NCBI RefSeq assembly: GCF_000420665.1
Contig: NZ_ATVJ01000001.1
Coordinates: forward strand, 372,001 to 436,000
Source: Ponticaulis koreensis DSM 19734
Lineage (GTDB): Bacteria; Pseudomonadota; Alphaproteobacteria; Caulobacterales; Hyphomonadaceae
Length of the DNA: 64,000 nt
Reading direction: 5' to 3'
Below, in pieces: positions 49,388-58,259 of this stretch. The translations under genes and the position numbers were made by a program. The notes beneath the pieces were generated by a model, which did not search any database, was not told the DNA's origin, and saw only the letters and a program-made list of their open reading frames with translations. The number at the start of each line of letters is the position of its first letter. Positions within the stretch are counted from its first letter, which is position 1.

Positions 49388-50752
49388 TTATCGGAGAGTT
49401 GGGGACCATGCCGGGTCAGATGCGTCGCCCGGTGTATTGAGGCGGCGCAAATTGCGGCCTGTGAGGTCGACCGTGTAAAGCGCAGGGCTTGCACCCGGGC
49501 GGTCTTCGCGGAAGAAAATGATCACGCGGCCATTCGGAGACCATGCCGGACCTTCGTCCAGATAAGCCTCGGTCAGAAGGCGCTCACCCTCCCCATCCGG
49601 CTCGATCACGCCGATATAGAAACGACCGTTTGCCTGACGCGTGAAGGCGATCAGATCACCACGTGGAGACCAGACCGGCGTTGAGTAACGACCGCTACCG
49701 AAAGTAATGCGGCAAGCCACGTCGCGGCCACCTGACGGACAGGTGCGCATGGAGCCGTCACGGTTCATCACATAAAGCTGCGGTGTGCCTCCACGGTCAG
49801 AGGTGAACACAATCTCATCCCCGTCCGGAGACATGCTTGGCGAGGTATCAATGGCAGGGTGGTCTGTCAGGCGCGTGCGGCGACGGCTGTTCAGATCCAT
49901 AATGTAGATGTCGGAATTACCGTTATCTGCCTGCGCCATGATGACGGAGTTACCATCTGGCGAGAAACGCGGCGCATAAGTCATGCCCTGGAACTGACCC
50001 AGCGCCTCTGAACGGCCTGTTTCGATATCAAAGAGGTAGACCTGCGGACGACCACGCTCATACGTCATGTAAGTGATCGTCTGGTCAGACGGTGAAAAAC
50101 GCGGCGTCAGAACTGTGTGCTGTCCGTTTGTCAGGAACTCAGCGTTTGCACCATCCTGATCCATAATCGCAAGGCGTTTCACACGCGCTGTACGCGGGCC
50201 GGATTCAGCAATGAAGACGATGCGGCTATCGAAATAGCCTTCATCACCTGTCAGGCTTGTATAGATGTCATCAGCCAGAACGTGCGCGACACGGCGCAGA
50301 TTTTCAGAAGTCGTTACATACTGGCGACCACGACGACCGGAGAGGAGATGCTCCTGCTCCTGCGCCGTATCCCAAAGCCGGAAGGCGACGCGCATACGCC
50401 CGTCATCCATGATCTCGACTTCACCAATACCCAGCGACTCTGTGTCGATAATGCGCCAGTCGGCAAAGCGCGGCTGCACGAGAACAGAGAGATCCTGCTG
50501 GATAAAGGAATCCGGTGTCAGAAGATCAAACAGGCCCGTCGAGCGCAGGTCATTGCGCATGATTGCGGTGATCTGATCTGCCAGCGCCTGAGCTTCCGGA
50601 GTGTTTGCGTTGAAGTCTGGTAGCGCGACGCGGAACTCACGCGCGGAAGCCTGCGTCACTTCACCTTCGAGCTGCGCCATCGCAGGTGCGCCGAGGCCCA
50701 TACTTACCGTGACCGCCACCCCAAGGCTCAAAATCATTCTCTTTAGTGCCAT
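49388..50752 (-). CDS. tolB: Tol-Pal system protein TolB
   Basis: The 454-residue periplasmic protein has a signal peptide to about residue 26. The N-terminal domain is 'EFRVALPDFNANTPEAQALADQITAIMRNDLRSTGLF...'. A six-bladed beta-propeller follows with repeated '(F/W)SP(D/N/R)G..I.F' units (for example APRFSPDGNSVIMAQ, PSMSPDGDEIVFTSD, PVWSPRGDLIAFT, PAWSPNGRVIIFF). It binds Pal and TolA and is recycled by them. It follows tolA at 20 bases in the operon. Confidence 0.97.
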   Translation of the reverse strand: MALKRMILSLGVAVTVSMGLGAPAMAQLEGEVTQASAREFRVALPDFNANTPEAQALADQITAIMRNDLRSTGLFDLLTPDSFIQQDLSVLVQPRFADWRIIDTESLGIGEVEIMDDGRMRVAFRLWDTAQEQEHLLSGRRGRQYVTTSENLRRVAHVLADDIYTSLTGDEGYFDSRIVFIAESGPRTARVKRLAIMDQDGANAEFLTNGQHTVLTPRFSPSDQTITYMTYERGRPQVYLFDIETGRSEALGQFQGMTYAPRFSPDGNSVIMAQADNGNSDIYIMDLNSRRRTRLTDHPAIDTSPSMSPDGDEIVFTSDRGGTPQLYVMNRDGSMRTCPSGGRDVACRITFGSGRYSTPVWSPRGDLIAFTRQANGRFYIGVIEPDGEGERLLTEAYLDEGPAWSPNGRVIIFFREDRPGASPALYTVDLTGRNLRRLNTPGDASDPAWSPTLR

Positions 50753-50772
50753 GTGTGTTCCTCCAATCGGAA

Positions 50773-51681
50773 TCAGAATGTGTCTTCGTTAAATGTCAGC
50801 ACGATGTCTTCATCACGCCAGAATTCGTAATTTTGCTCGCTCATAGGAAACGGCTCGCAGTTCCGGATCGCGCGGATCGCGCGGTCAGCTGCCGTCCGGA
50901 TAAAGCGATCTGAGTTAACCGGACGCGAGGATCCGGTAACGCGCGGCGAACGCGTGATATTGCCCTCAGCATCAAGGCGGAAAGAAACCGTCACATCAAG
51001 GTTCTGCCAGTCCGGCAGGTCGGAAACAGAACGCCAGCAATCCTGTTCTTCGATGTAGGATACGATAAAGTCGACGACCGTTGCCGTATTACCAGTCTGC
51101 GCACCCGCGCCGCGCTGGTCTTCCTGATCTTGATCTTCCAATTCGGTGGTTGACGCATTCCGGTTACGGCGTGTCGGCGGCTCTCGCGTCACATCCTGAT
51201 TGAGCGTTTCTTCGACTTCATCAATCAAATCACCGAACGGATCATCATTTTCCGGTTCTGGTTCCGGCGCACGTGTCACCGGCGCTTCAGGCGGCTCTTC
51301 GCGAACCGGTTCGGGCTCTTCTTCCTCAGGCTCTGGCGGCGTCTCTTCTTCAGGTGGCTCTTCTTCAGGTGGAGGAGGCGGAACGTCTTCTATTTCTTCC
51401 GGCTCGGGCTGTGCCTGCGCCGTATCTGCCGGAACAATCGTATCCTCTTCGTCTTCCCCTTCCTGGTCGATCAGCTCTTCTTCCTCTTCAGGCTCAGGCT
51501 GGGTCTCAGGCTCGGGGCGGCGGACTTCACGGATATTCGTTTCTTCAGCGATATTCACGATATCAAGCGGCACTTCCACGAATGTTTCCACACCTTCGCG
51601 CGGCGCCGTGCTCCAGACAAAAAGTCCGGACGCGCCGATCGCGACGTGTACGAGAATGGAAACAGGAAGCGCGTATTTCAT
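50773..51681 (-). CDS. tolA: TolA-like energy transducer with acidic Pro/Glu spacer
   Basis: In the 302-residue inner-membrane protein, one N-terminal helix (about 6-25, VSILVHVAIGASGLFVW) anchors it. Residues about 50-155 are extremely rich in Glu and Pro instead of the Lys/Ala coiled coil of enterobacterial TolA. The C-terminal about 95 residues form a TonB/TolA-like fold ('DVTVSFRLDAEGNITRSPRVTGSSRP', 'AADRAIRAIRNCEPF') with two Cys that could pair. Position between tolR and tolB fixes the name. Confidence 0.92.
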   Translation of the reverse strand: MKYALPVSILVHVAIGASGLFVWSTAPREGVETFVEVPLDIVNIAEETNIREVRRPEPETQPEPEEEEELIDQEGEDEEDTIVPADTAQAQPEPEEIEDVPPPPPEEEPPEEETPPEPEEEEPEPVREEPPEAPVTRAPEPEPENDDPFGDLIDEVEETLNQDVTREPPTRRNRNASTTELEDQDQEDQRGAGAQTGNTATVVDFIVSYIEEQDCWRSVSDLPDWQNLDVTVSFRLDAEGNITRSPRVTGSSRPVNSDRFIRTAADRAIRAIRNCEPFPMSEQNYEFWRDEDIVLTFNEDTF

Positions 51682-51686
51682 ACAGC

Positions 51687-52130
51687 TCAGCCTGCGTTGG
51701 AATCTGTCACGATGGCCGCGCTGTTAAAGCCGGCCGCCTGAATCGCTGCGAGCACCTGCGCGACAATTTCCAGCGGCACGACACCGTCACCACGCACATA
51801 GACGCGCTGGGAGTAGCCGGTAGACACAATCGCCGCGAGCCGCGGGCGCAGCTCCTGCATGGAGATTTCCTCTTCCTGCAGATAGATGACGCCCTCTTCT
51901 GTGATCGTCAGAGCCAGCACTTCGCCTTGCGTTTGCGGCAATGGACGCGCCTGGGCATTCGGCAGAGCGACATCAATACCCGTGACAAGCAGCGGCGCTG
52001 TCACCATGAAGACGATCAGCAGCACCAGCATGACGTCCACAAATGGCGTGACGTTGATCTCGGAATTCAGGCCGCGACGTCGACGCCCTCTGCGTCCTCC
52101 GCCACCACCGCCTTGCATCATCATGGCCAT
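51687..52130 (-). CDS. tolR: Tol-Pal system protein TolR
   Basis: The 147-residue ExbD-type protein begins with a Gly/Arg-rich start ([20 protein letters not shown]). The membrane segment is '[24 protein letters not shown]', with the conserved Asp near residue 33 that carries protons. A periplasmic domain follows, ending '[25 protein letters not shown]'. It forms the proton-driven motor with TolQ. It starts three bases after tolQ and ends five bases before tolA. Confidence 0.96.
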   Translation of the reverse strand: MAMMMQGGGGGGRRGRRRRGLNSEINVTPFVDVMLVLLIVFMVTAPLLVTGIDVALPNAQARPLPQTQGEVLALTITEEGVIYLQEEEISMQELRPRLAAIVSTGYSQRVYVRGDGVVPLEIVAQVLAAIQAAGFNSAAIVTDSNAG

Positions 52131-52133
52131 GGA

Positions 52134-52853
52134 TCAGCCCTCGCCTCTGCGCTCGTAAAGACGGCGCGACAGGCGCACGATGAATTCCTGCGAGAAGGTA
52201 TCGAGGCGATCCCCGAAGCCCGCCAGCTGGGAGGCAAATTTGTTGTAGAAGGTCACCGCCGGAATAGCTGCAACGAGGCCGAGTGCGGTCGCAAACAGCG
52301 CCTCGGCAATACCCGGCGCGACAACAGCAAGGTTGGTAGAGCCCGTGCCCGCAATCTCGCGGAAGGCGTTCATAATCCCCCAGACGGTACCGAAGAGACC
52401 TACGAACGGTGAGACAGACCCAATTGTCGCCAGCACGCCAAGCCCGCCTTCAAGTCGGGACATTTCACGGTCGGTCGCCGCCTGCATGAGACGCTCTGCG
52501 CGGTTTACCAGCGCGGCGCTCTGACTATCGGAGAAATTTGAAACGCGCCTTGCATCCTGCCACTCGCGGCGGGCCGACACGAACACACGTGCCATCGCCT
52601 CTTTCTTGTCGGACATCACACTATCATCAAGATCTTCCAGCGGCTGGCCGGACCAGAACGCGCCTTCGAATTTCTTCGCTCGGCTGATCGCGCCGCCAAT
52701 CGAGCCAAACTTTTCCAGAATGATCGCCCAAGACCAGATCGACAGCAGAACCAGAAGGCCCATAACGCCTTTGACGATGATGTCCGCTCTGAGGAACAAC
52801 TCATAAAGCGAGAAATTGTGCGAGGTTACGGCCTGTAGTGCTTCAGTTTCCAT
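52134..52853 (-). CDS. tolQ: Tol-Pal system protein TolQ
   Basis: The 239-residue ExbB-type motor subunit has three membrane helices: about 22-42, 130-155 and 170-195. The family core is '[67 protein letters not shown]'. The ATG at 52853 (METEALQAV) is preferred to a GTG four codons upstream. It drives TolA with TolR using the proton gradient. It heads the tolQRAB-pal unit after ybgC, at a gap of 120 bases. Confidence 0.97.
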   Translation of the reverse strand: METEALQAVTSHNFSLYELFLRADIIVKGVMGLLVLLSIWSWAIILEKFGSIGGAISRAKKFEGAFWSGQPLEDLDDSVMSDKKEAMARVFVSARREWQDARRVSNFSDSQSAALVNRAERLMQAATDREMSRLEGGLGVLATIGSVSPFVGLFGTVWGIMNAFREIAGTGSTNLAVVAPGIAEALFATALGLVAAIPAVTFYNKFASQLAGFGDRLDTFSQEFIVRLSRRLYERRGEG

Positions 52854-52973
52854 GGACGCGTCCAACTCTTTCTTATGCTTGTCACCCCGGCAAAGAAGCG
52901 GGCTTAGACTGTGTCGGCAACCATCTTGGCAAAATCAAGACAATCGACGCACGTGACTGCGATTTCATGATTT

Positions 52974-53426
52974 TTATGATTGATAGACGTAGCTTTGCAG
53001 TAGTTCTGCGATTTCCGGAATAGGTCTGCGCGGGCGTCCATCCGAATGAATGGTCACTGCAATGATCCTGGCCTCGCAGATCAGGGTTTCATCACGCAGC
53101 ACCGCCTGATCAAAGAAGATGCGTGCGCCCTTCACGCCCATATAGCGGGTACGCACCATCAGCTCGTCTTCGACATGTGCGGCGTTTTTGAAGTCCACAT
53201 CAGCCTTCACAATTGTAAAAGCGGCAGGGTCATCGCGCTCGAGTAGAGACTTATGCGTCACGCCCGCATCGCGCAGATGGTTCGACCGTCCGCGCTCGAA
53301 ATATTTCAGATAATTGGCGTGATAAACGAGGCCGGTGAAATCAGTGTCCTCGTAATACACACGCACGGGCGTCCAGTGCTGTTTATCGGCGTCGAAATTG
53401 CGATCATCAAGCTGCAGTGTCGTCAT
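52974..53426 (-). CDS. ybgC: Acyl-CoA thioesterase YbgC
   Basis: In this 150-residue hot-dog-fold 4HBT thioesterase, 'VRVYYEDTDFTGLVYHANYLKYFERGRSNHLRD' near residues 17-50 holds the catalytic Asp (YYEDTD). 'AHVEDELMVRTRYMGVKGARIFFDQ' continues the fold. It hydrolyses short acyl-CoA or acyl-ACP and is usually first in the tol-pal cluster. The ATG at 53426 (MTTLQLDDRNF) gives the family length; the longer open frame upstream runs into the divergent DUF983 gene. Confidence 0.94.
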   Translation of the reverse strand: MTTLQLDDRNFDADKQHWTPVRVYYEDTDFTGLVYHANYLKYFERGRSNHLRDAGVTHKSLLERDDPAAFTIVKADVDFKNAAHVEDELMVRTRYMGVKGARIFFDQAVLRDETLICEARIIAVTIHSDGRPRRPIPEIAELLQSYVYQS

Positions 53427-53490
53427 GCAAAGCCGGTAGCAAGGTTTGAATGAGCTGTCATCTGGTGCAAAGCCATGTAAAGCTCGGCGC

Positions 53491-53844
53491 ATGTCAGCTT
53501 TCATCCCGATCACGCGCGGCCTGTGCCGCAAATGCCCCGCCTGTGGCGAGGGAAAGCTGTTTGCCGGATATCTGAAGCTGCAGCCGGAATGTCAGCATTG
53601 CGGCGAGGCGTTCAATCACGATATGGTAGCTGACGGCCCGGCCTGGCTGACAGTGCTGTCGCTGGGTCCGTTCTACGCTCCACTCATTTTCCTGGCGTCA
53701 CTCAAAGCTGGCGAACATGCCATGCTCGTCTTCCCGCTCCTTCTCATTTTCATGGTGAGCACAGCACTCGGCCTGCTCGCTTTGATGAAGGGCGGCTGGC
53801 TGGGCGCGCTCTGGCATATGGAACAGAAACGCACGGCGAGGTGA
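53491..53844 (+). CDS. DUF983 family membrane protein
   Basis: The 117-residue protein starts with a zinc-ribbon-like N-terminus: RGLCRKCPACGEGKLFAGYLKLQPECQHCGEAF, with two Cys pairs near residues 10-40. Then 'ADGPAWLTVLSLGPFYAPLIFL' and a second membrane helix region ending 'WHMEQKR' complete the DUF983 pattern. Role unknown. In some alphaproteobacteria DUF983 genes lie near cytochrome oxidase or tol genes. The ATG at 53491 places it divergent from ybgC with a 64-base spacer. Confidence 0.88.
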   Translation: MSAFIPITRGLCRKCPACGEGKLFAGYLKLQPECQHCGEAFNHDMVADGPAWLTVLSLGPFYAPLIFLASLKAGEHAMLVFPLLLIFMVSTALGLLALMKGGWLGALWHMEQKRTAR

Positions 53845-53898
53845 CAAACTTCCAAGCCCGGCTATTATCTTCCTAGGGGATAATCAGAGGGGGCTTTC

Positions 53899-54330
53899 AT
53901 GTCTGAGACCATAAAAACACCATGGCATATCTGGGTGGTGGGCATCATCACTTTTATCTGGAATTTCGCAGGCGGCGGGCTGGATTACATCTTCACCCAA
54001 CTCAACACCGAATTCTACATGTCGGGCTACACCGATGAGCAACGCGCCTATTACGAAGCCCTGCCGGCATGGTTTACCGCGATATGGGCGATCAGCATCT
54101 GGACAAGCGTTCTTGGGTCCATTTTCATTCTGTTACGAAACAAGCTCGCCTTTCCGGTGTTCGCGATTTCGCTGGTCGGATACATTTTTGGAACGATCTA
54201 CTCGTTTGCGCTCAATACTGTGCCAGATGTCACGACAGCCAATTATATTTTCACGGGCGTTATCACGGCCGTTCTTCTGTTCGAGGTCTGGTATTCCAGC
54301 TCGATGACCAAGCGAGGTATTCTGCGTTAA
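53899..54330 (+). CDS. Four-helix membrane protein, unknown function (paralogue A)
   Basis: The 143-residue protein begins MSETIKTPWHIWVVGIITFIWNFAGGGLDY. About four membrane helices follow, with a soluble 'FYMSGYTDEQRAYYEALPAWF' segment between the first two. It shares the TPWH.WVVGIIT..WN...G..DY start, the 'E(Q)..YY..LP.WF' loop and the R-G-(I/F)-L-R end with the gene at 54504; the two are clearly duplicates. I recall similar proteins in marine alphaproteobacteria without known function. A G-rich ribosome site (GAGGGGGCTTTC) precedes the ATG. Confidence 0.8.
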   Translation: MSETIKTPWHIWVVGIITFIWNFAGGGLDYIFTQLNTEFYMSGYTDEQRAYYEALPAWFTAIWAISIWTSVLGSIFILLRNKLAFPVFAISLVGYIFGTIYSFALNTVPDVTTANYIFTGVITAVLLFEVWYSSSMTKRGILR

Positions 54331-54503
54331 AGCGTTGTCCGCAGAAACGAACCGCTCATTCTGCGTGCGGATTGGCCGTCAAATGACCGATCCGCAGCAA
54401 AATATTCCCAATATCACGCGCCTTCTCGCCGCTCACGCGAACTCACGTGACAAATGCAAGCCTCTGGCTATCGTCCTGTTAACGATACTGAGCGGGGGCT
54501 TTC

Positions 54504-54932
54504 ATGTCAGAGAAAAAGAAAACGCCTTGGCACCTTTGGGTGGTCGGCATCATCACACTGCTCTGGAACGCCTTTGGCGGCTTTGACTACACCATGACCA
54601 AGCTCAATGTGGATTGGTATATGGAAGCCTTCACTGCCGAGCAGATCGCTTATTACCAGTCACTCCCGCAATGGTTTGTCGTGGCCTGGGCGCTCAGCAT
54701 CTGGCTAAGCGTGGCAGGCTCACTCCTGCTTCTCCTGAAAAGCCGCATCTCAACGCTGGTGTTCGTGATTGCCCTGTTCAGCTATGGCGCGGCGCTGTCA
54801 GGTACATTCCACTTCCACCCGCCACCAACCCTGACCGATCAGGATATGATCATTAGCGGCGTCATTCTGGCAGTGCTTGTGTTCGAATGCGCCTATTCCA
54901 TCATGATGAAACTGCGGGGGTTCTTGCGTTAG
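54504..54932 (+). CDS. Four-helix membrane protein, unknown function (paralogue B)
   Basis: The 142-residue duplicate of the preceding gene starts MSEKKKTPWHLWVVGIITLLWNAFGGFDYTMTKLN, with the soluble loop 'AFTAEQIAYYQSLPQWFVVAWALSIW' and the end MMKLRGFLR. Helix three differs most (HFHPPPTLTDQDM loop). Its ribosome site region GCGGGGGCTTTC nearly matches that of paralogue A, so the upstream bases were duplicated too. The 173 bases between the copies hold no gene I can support. Confidence 0.8.
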   Translation: MSEKKKTPWHLWVVGIITLLWNAFGGFDYTMTKLNVDWYMEAFTAEQIAYYQSLPQWFVVAWALSIWLSVAGSLLLLLKSRISTLVFVIALFSYGAALSGTFHFHPPPTLTDQDMIISGVILAVLVFECAYSIMMKLRGFLR

Positions 54933-54962
54933 ATTATGGAAGCACTTGAACCATCAACGCGC

Positions 54963-55271
54963 CTACCAGCCATACTCCGAAAGCTGGCCAGACAGATCAT
55001 CCCAAAACCGATTGTGTTCTTCAATTAGATTGATCTTCCACTGCCGGGGCCAGCCTTTGATAGTTCGCTCACGTTGGAGCGCCGGCGCCATTTCAGGAAA
55101 GCGCGCGTACCACACCAGACGGTCACAGCCGTATTTGGCCGCAAAGACGGACCCTTTGCCCAGCTTGTGTTGCTCTATGCGCTGAAACAAATCTGACGTC
55201 ACGCCGGTATAGAGCGTCCCGTTCTTTCGGTTCGCCAGAATATAACAGGCGATGAAATCATACTTCGCCAT
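54963..55271 (-). CDS. GIY-YIG domain protein (YhbQ-like)
   Basis: The 102-residue protein starts MAKYDFIACYILANRKNGTLYTGVTSDLFQRI, where 'CYILANRKNGTLYTGV' corresponds to the GIY-YIG two-strand motif. 'RIEQHKLGKGSVFAAKYGCDRLVWYARF' contains the usual Arg/His/Lys set, and 'RERTIKGWPRQWKINLIEEHN' ends with the metal-binding Glu. Stand-alone members are small putative endonucleases of unclear role. The ATG at 55271 is chosen; the open frame upstream runs into a repeat cluster. Confidence 0.9.
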   Translation of the reverse strand: MAKYDFIACYILANRKNGTLYTGVTSDLFQRIEQHKLGKGSVFAAKYGCDRLVWYARFPEMAPALQRERTIKGWPRQWKINLIEEHNRFWDDLSGQLSEYGW

Positions 55272-55329
55272 CAGCGCCCCCTGAGCATAAAAACTTGCAC
55301 ATCCCGGTCGATCATGACGCTTTGTTTCA

Positions 55330-55441
55330 TTCCACGACGTCCCAAGGCTCGTCCTTGGGACCCAGCGCCAAGCCTCCATATGCTTACAAACCCCGTCTAA
55401 ATCAAACGGGAGATGGTTCCCGGTGACGAGCACCGGGAAGG
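55330..55441 (-). repeat. Cluster of palindromic intergenic repeats
   Basis: GTCCCAAGG-N5-CCTTGGGAC (9-bp stem) and, about 60 bases on, CCCGGTG-ACGAG-CACCGGG (7-bp stem), separated by a stretch with no coding sense. They look like REP/BIME-type hairpins. No T runs follow, so they are not ordinary terminators. Confidence 0.5.
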
Positions 55442-55445
55442 CGCA

Positions 55446-55943
55446 TTAATCCACTGATGCATCACCAAGAGGACGATAGCCCTCTGGGCCAAACCAACCA
55501 AATGCGTTGCGGTAATCGTCATACGCCTGTTCGGCCGCATCCAATTGCTCCGCAGTTGCGCCGTTGGAACGCAGCCGGTCCAGCTCGTCTGTAAGTTCAT
55601 CTCCCGCTAGCCTCACTGAGCACAGACCAGACCAAATTTCTCCAGACGCATCCCTACGCGCAAAAACAACGGTGTTATCAGTTCCCCAATGACTTAACCC
55701 ACAAGCTGCAGACGATCCGCTATGACGCAATGAAACCGTTCCCGTAGCATCGCCTTTCCAGACGTTTTGTACGCTGAACACTAATGGCTCGCGACGATAG
55801 CCGTCGGCTCGCACAACGCTCCCCTGAAAAACGAGATCTGAAGACTCGAACGCCTCTGCCGTATGCCCATAGAAACAAGAGCATGCGTGACTCGCCGGAA
55901 CAGCAATCAAGAAAGCAACAGCGGAGATAAAAAGCGACCGCAT
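55446..55943 (-). CDS. Secreted NTR/TIMP-like protein
   Basis: The 165-residue product has a signal peptide ending near SHA, followed directly by CSCFYGHTAEAFESSDLVFQGSV. A mature N-terminal C-x-C, then 'FSVQNVWKGDATGTVSLRHSGSSAACGLSHWGTDNTVVFA', matches the netrin/TIMP-like pattern, where the first Cys is disulfide-bonded to the core. Bacterial members are of unknown role. The ATG at 55943 overlaps the ruvB stop (TGATG), so it may be coupled to ruvB, though function looks unrelated. A GTG one codon earlier is the alternative. Confidence 0.72.
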   Translation of the reverse strand: MRSLFISAVAFLIAVPASHACSCFYGHTAEAFESSDLVFQGSVVRADGYRREPLVFSVQNVWKGDATGTVSLRHSGSSAACGLSHWGTDNTVVFARRDASGEIWSGLCSVRLAGDELTDELDRLRSNGATAEQLDAAEQAYDDYRNAFGWFGPEGYRPLGDASVD

Positions 55944-56968
55944 CACTCAAACAGATCGCCAGTCGGTTTCGCGAGCGGCGGCGCAATGCCAAGGCGCTCA
56001 TACGCGCCGGGCGCCGCGGTTCGGCCACGCGGGGTGCGGGCGACAAAGCCCTTCTGCATGAGATAAGGCTCGATCACGTCTTCAATCGCGTCGCGCGCTT
56101 CTGAAAGCGCCGCGGCCAGCGTATCGACGCCCACCGGACCGCCCGCATAGGTTTTCACCAGCGCATGCAGATAACGACGGTCCAGCGCATCAAGACCGTC
56201 AGGATCAATCTCAAGACGTTTCAGCGCGCGGTCAGCCGCCTCTTTGGTGATGGCAGAGCCTTCAGCGTCTGCAAAGTCGCGCACACGCCGTAACAGACGA
56301 AGCGCGATACGCGGTGTACCGCGTGCACGGCTCGCAATTTCAAGCGCCCCATCTTCAGTGATCGTCACATCCAGCTTAGCGGCAGCTGCGCGAACGATAC
56401 GCGCCAGATCTTCCGGCTCATAAAACTCAAGCCGCATCGGAATGCCGAAACGGTCGCGCAATGGCGTTGCCAAAAGGCCTGCCCGCGTCGTCGCGCCCAC
56501 CAACGTAAACGGCGCAAGATCAAGCCGCACAGACCGCGCCGCAGGCCCCTCGCCGATCATGATGTCGAGCGCATAATCTTCCATCGCCGGGTAGAGAATT
56601 TCCTCAACAGCGGCTGGCAGACGGTGAATCTCATCAATGAAGAGCACATCATTCGGCTCAAGATTGGTCAGGATAGCCGCAAGGTCGCCCGCCTTGGCGA
56701 TGACGGGGCCGGAGGTTGAGCGAAAGCCTGCACCAAGCTCTTTGGCAAGAATCTGTGCCAGCGTTGTTTTACCGAGGCCAGGCGGACCAAACAGAAGAAC
56801 ATGGTCCAGCGCCTCTTCGCGCTTACGGGCAGCCTCGACATAGACTTTGAGGTTCGACTTGGCGCGGCCCTGACCGACATAGTCGTCAAAGGTCTGCGGG
56901 CGCAGCGCTCTGTCCAGCGCTTCACCAGCTTGCAGCTCGGGGCTGGAAAGGCGTTCAGCGTCGTTCAA
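55943..56968 (-). CDS. ruvB: Holliday junction branch migration helicase RuvB
   Basis: The 341-residue AAA+ motor starts with '[58 protein letters not shown]', which includes Walker A near residue 60. Walker B is [26 protein letters not shown] near 108, sensor region '[20 protein letters not shown]' near 155. The winged-helix end is '[29 protein letters not shown]'. Its start overlaps the ruvA stop by four bases (ATGA). Confidence 0.98.
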   Translation of the reverse strand: MNDAERLSSPELQAGEALDRALRPQTFDDYVGQGRAKSNLKVYVEAARKREEALDHVLLFGPPGLGKTTLAQILAKELGAGFRSTSGPVIAKAGDLAAILTNLEPNDVLFIDEIHRLPAAVEEILYPAMEDYALDIMIGEGPAARSVRLDLAPFTLVGATTRAGLLATPLRDRFGIPMRLEFYEPEDLARIVRAAAAKLDVTITEDGALEIASRARGTPRIALRLLRRVRDFADAEGSAITKEAADRALKRLEIDPDGLDALDRRYLHALVKTYAGGPVGVDTLAAALSEARDAIEDVIEPYLMQKGFVARTPRGRTAAPGAYERLGIAPPLAKPTGDLFE

Positions 56969-57588
56969 GCAGAAAGCTCCTTCAGGCCTGCCTTGATGAG
57001 CGCAGACACATCATCTTCCTTTGCGCCCTGCGCAGCGGCCGCAACAGCGCGCGCGGCATCTACCTGCTGATAGCCGAGATTAACGAGCGCGGAAACCGCT
57101 TCGGCACGTGCACCGCTTGGCGCGGCGACTGGAGCTTTTTTATCGCCCGCATGAACCGCGCCCGGCAGCGTACCGAACCGGCCAAGGGGCGGTGCTTTAC
57201 CGGAAAGCTCGCCCACAATACGTTCGGCAACCTTTTTACCAACGCCTTTAGCGCGGGTCAGGCTTGCCGCATCGCCGAGCGTCACAGCGTCCATCAGACC
57301 ATTCGGCCCCAGCGCATCCAGCACGGCAAGCGCAACCTTGCCGCCCACGCCCGGCACATCGGTCAGGCGGACAAACCAGGCTCGTGCCTCATCGCTTTCA
57401 AACGCAAACATCTGGATAGAGTTTTCGGTAACGCGCGTCTCGATGTGCAGCTCCGCCTCACGCCCCGGCGCGAGCTTTGCCAGAAGCGAAGACCCGGCCA
57501 ACGCGACATAGCCAACGCCGTTCACATTGATAAGAAGCGTGTCCGCCCCTGTTGAGAGGACTTCGCCTTTAAGCCAGCCAATGATCAT
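56965..57588 (-). CDS. ruvA: Holliday junction DNA helicase RuvA
   Basis: The 207-residue tetrameric junction-binding protein has domain [30 protein letters not shown]. Domain II has tandem helix-hairpin-helix motifs ('[20 protein letters not shown]' and '[22 protein letters not shown]'). An Ala/Pro linker follows, then domain III '[23 protein letters not shown]', which contacts RuvB. The start overlaps the ruvC stop by four bases. Confidence 0.97.
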   Translation of the reverse strand: MIIGWLKGEVLSTGADTLLINVNGVGYVALAGSSLLAKLAPGREAELHIETRVTENSIQMFAFESDEARAWFVRLTDVPGVGGKVALAVLDALGPNGLMDAVTLGDAASLTRAKGVGKKVAERIVGELSGKAPPLGRFGTLPGAVHAGDKKAPVAAPSGARAEAVSALVNLGYQQVDAARAVAAAAQGAKEDDVSALIKAGLKELSA

Positions 57589-58085
57589 GCCACGCCTCGC
57601 ACCAGAGCAGGCCGGTAATGGGCCGCACAGATTGCCGTCGCGAGGGCATCCGCCGCATCATTCTTTACACCGCCTGCGCGTGGAAGGAGCCGCTGCACCA
57701 TAAAGGCGATCTGTTCTTTGTCGGCCTTACCTGTGCCGACAATTGCCTGTTTGATACGGCGCGGCGCAAACTCGGACACCTCAACAGAAGACACTGCCAG
57801 CGCAGTCATTGCAGCGCCCCTCGCCTGCCCCAGTTTCAGCGCACTCTGCGCACCGGCATTCACCAGCGTTTCCTCGACGCCCGCCAGATGCGGCTGATGC
57901 AGGGATACAAGCTCATTCACGCCGTTGAAAATGACAGCGAGGCGTTCAGCCAATGGCAAAGTCGGATCAGGTGAGATGACGCCATGTGCCACCCATGACA
58001 AACGCGGGCCATCAGAGAGGATCATTCCCCATCCTGTATGGCGCAGACCGGGATCAATCCCGAGAATTCTGACTGGTGTTCCCAT
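57585..58085 (-). CDS. ruvC: Crossover junction endodeoxyribonuclease RuvC
   Basis: The 166-residue RNase H-fold resolvase has RILGIDPGLRHTGWG (first Asp), GVEETLVNAGAQSALKLGQARG (catalytic Glu), and KNDAADALATAICAAHY (last Asp pair). Together with RuvAB it resolves Holliday junctions. The ATG at 58085 (MGTPVRILGI) is chosen; the open frame extends upstream without family support and overlaps the regulatory region of the divergent TonB receptor. It is first of ruvC-ruvA-ruvB. Confidence 0.96.
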   Translation of the reverse strand: MGTPVRILGIDPGLRHTGWGMILSDGPRLSWVAHGVISPDPTLPLAERLAVIFNGVNELVSLHQPHLAGVEETLVNAGAQSALKLGQARGAAMTALAVSSVEVSEFAPRRIKQAIVGTGKADKEQIAFMVQRLLPRAGGVKNDAADALATAICAAHYRPALVRGVA

Positions 58086-58226
58086 AAGTCGTATCTGCGC
58101 CTGAAATGGTGAATCGTGACTTAATGTTTCTCGTTTTGTTCCACAAAGGTCAAGGCCGGGCAGAACCCTCGTGAAGAATGTGCCCCAAAATCCACAGCGT
58201 ATTGGAATGACGCCCACGTCACCAAT

Positions 58227-58259
58227 TGTCATTCATCTGAAACATTACTGTCGCGAAAG
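58227..58259 (+). promoter_or_regulatory. Pho-box-like triple repeat before the second TonB receptor
   Basis: TGTCAT (58227), TGAAAC (58238) and TGTCGC (58249) are spaced exactly 11 bases apart, the phasing of PhoB sites (TGTCA-N6 units). A weak -10-like TTAGCT lies at 58275-58280, about the right distance for PhoB-assisted transcription. It lies 56-88 bases before the ATG at 58315. Confidence 0.5.

Noticed and set aside
53446-53490. Longer start for the DUF983 protein and for ybgC
   Set aside because: Both extensions overlap each other on opposite strands; internal ATGs at 53491 and 53426 give family-length proteins.
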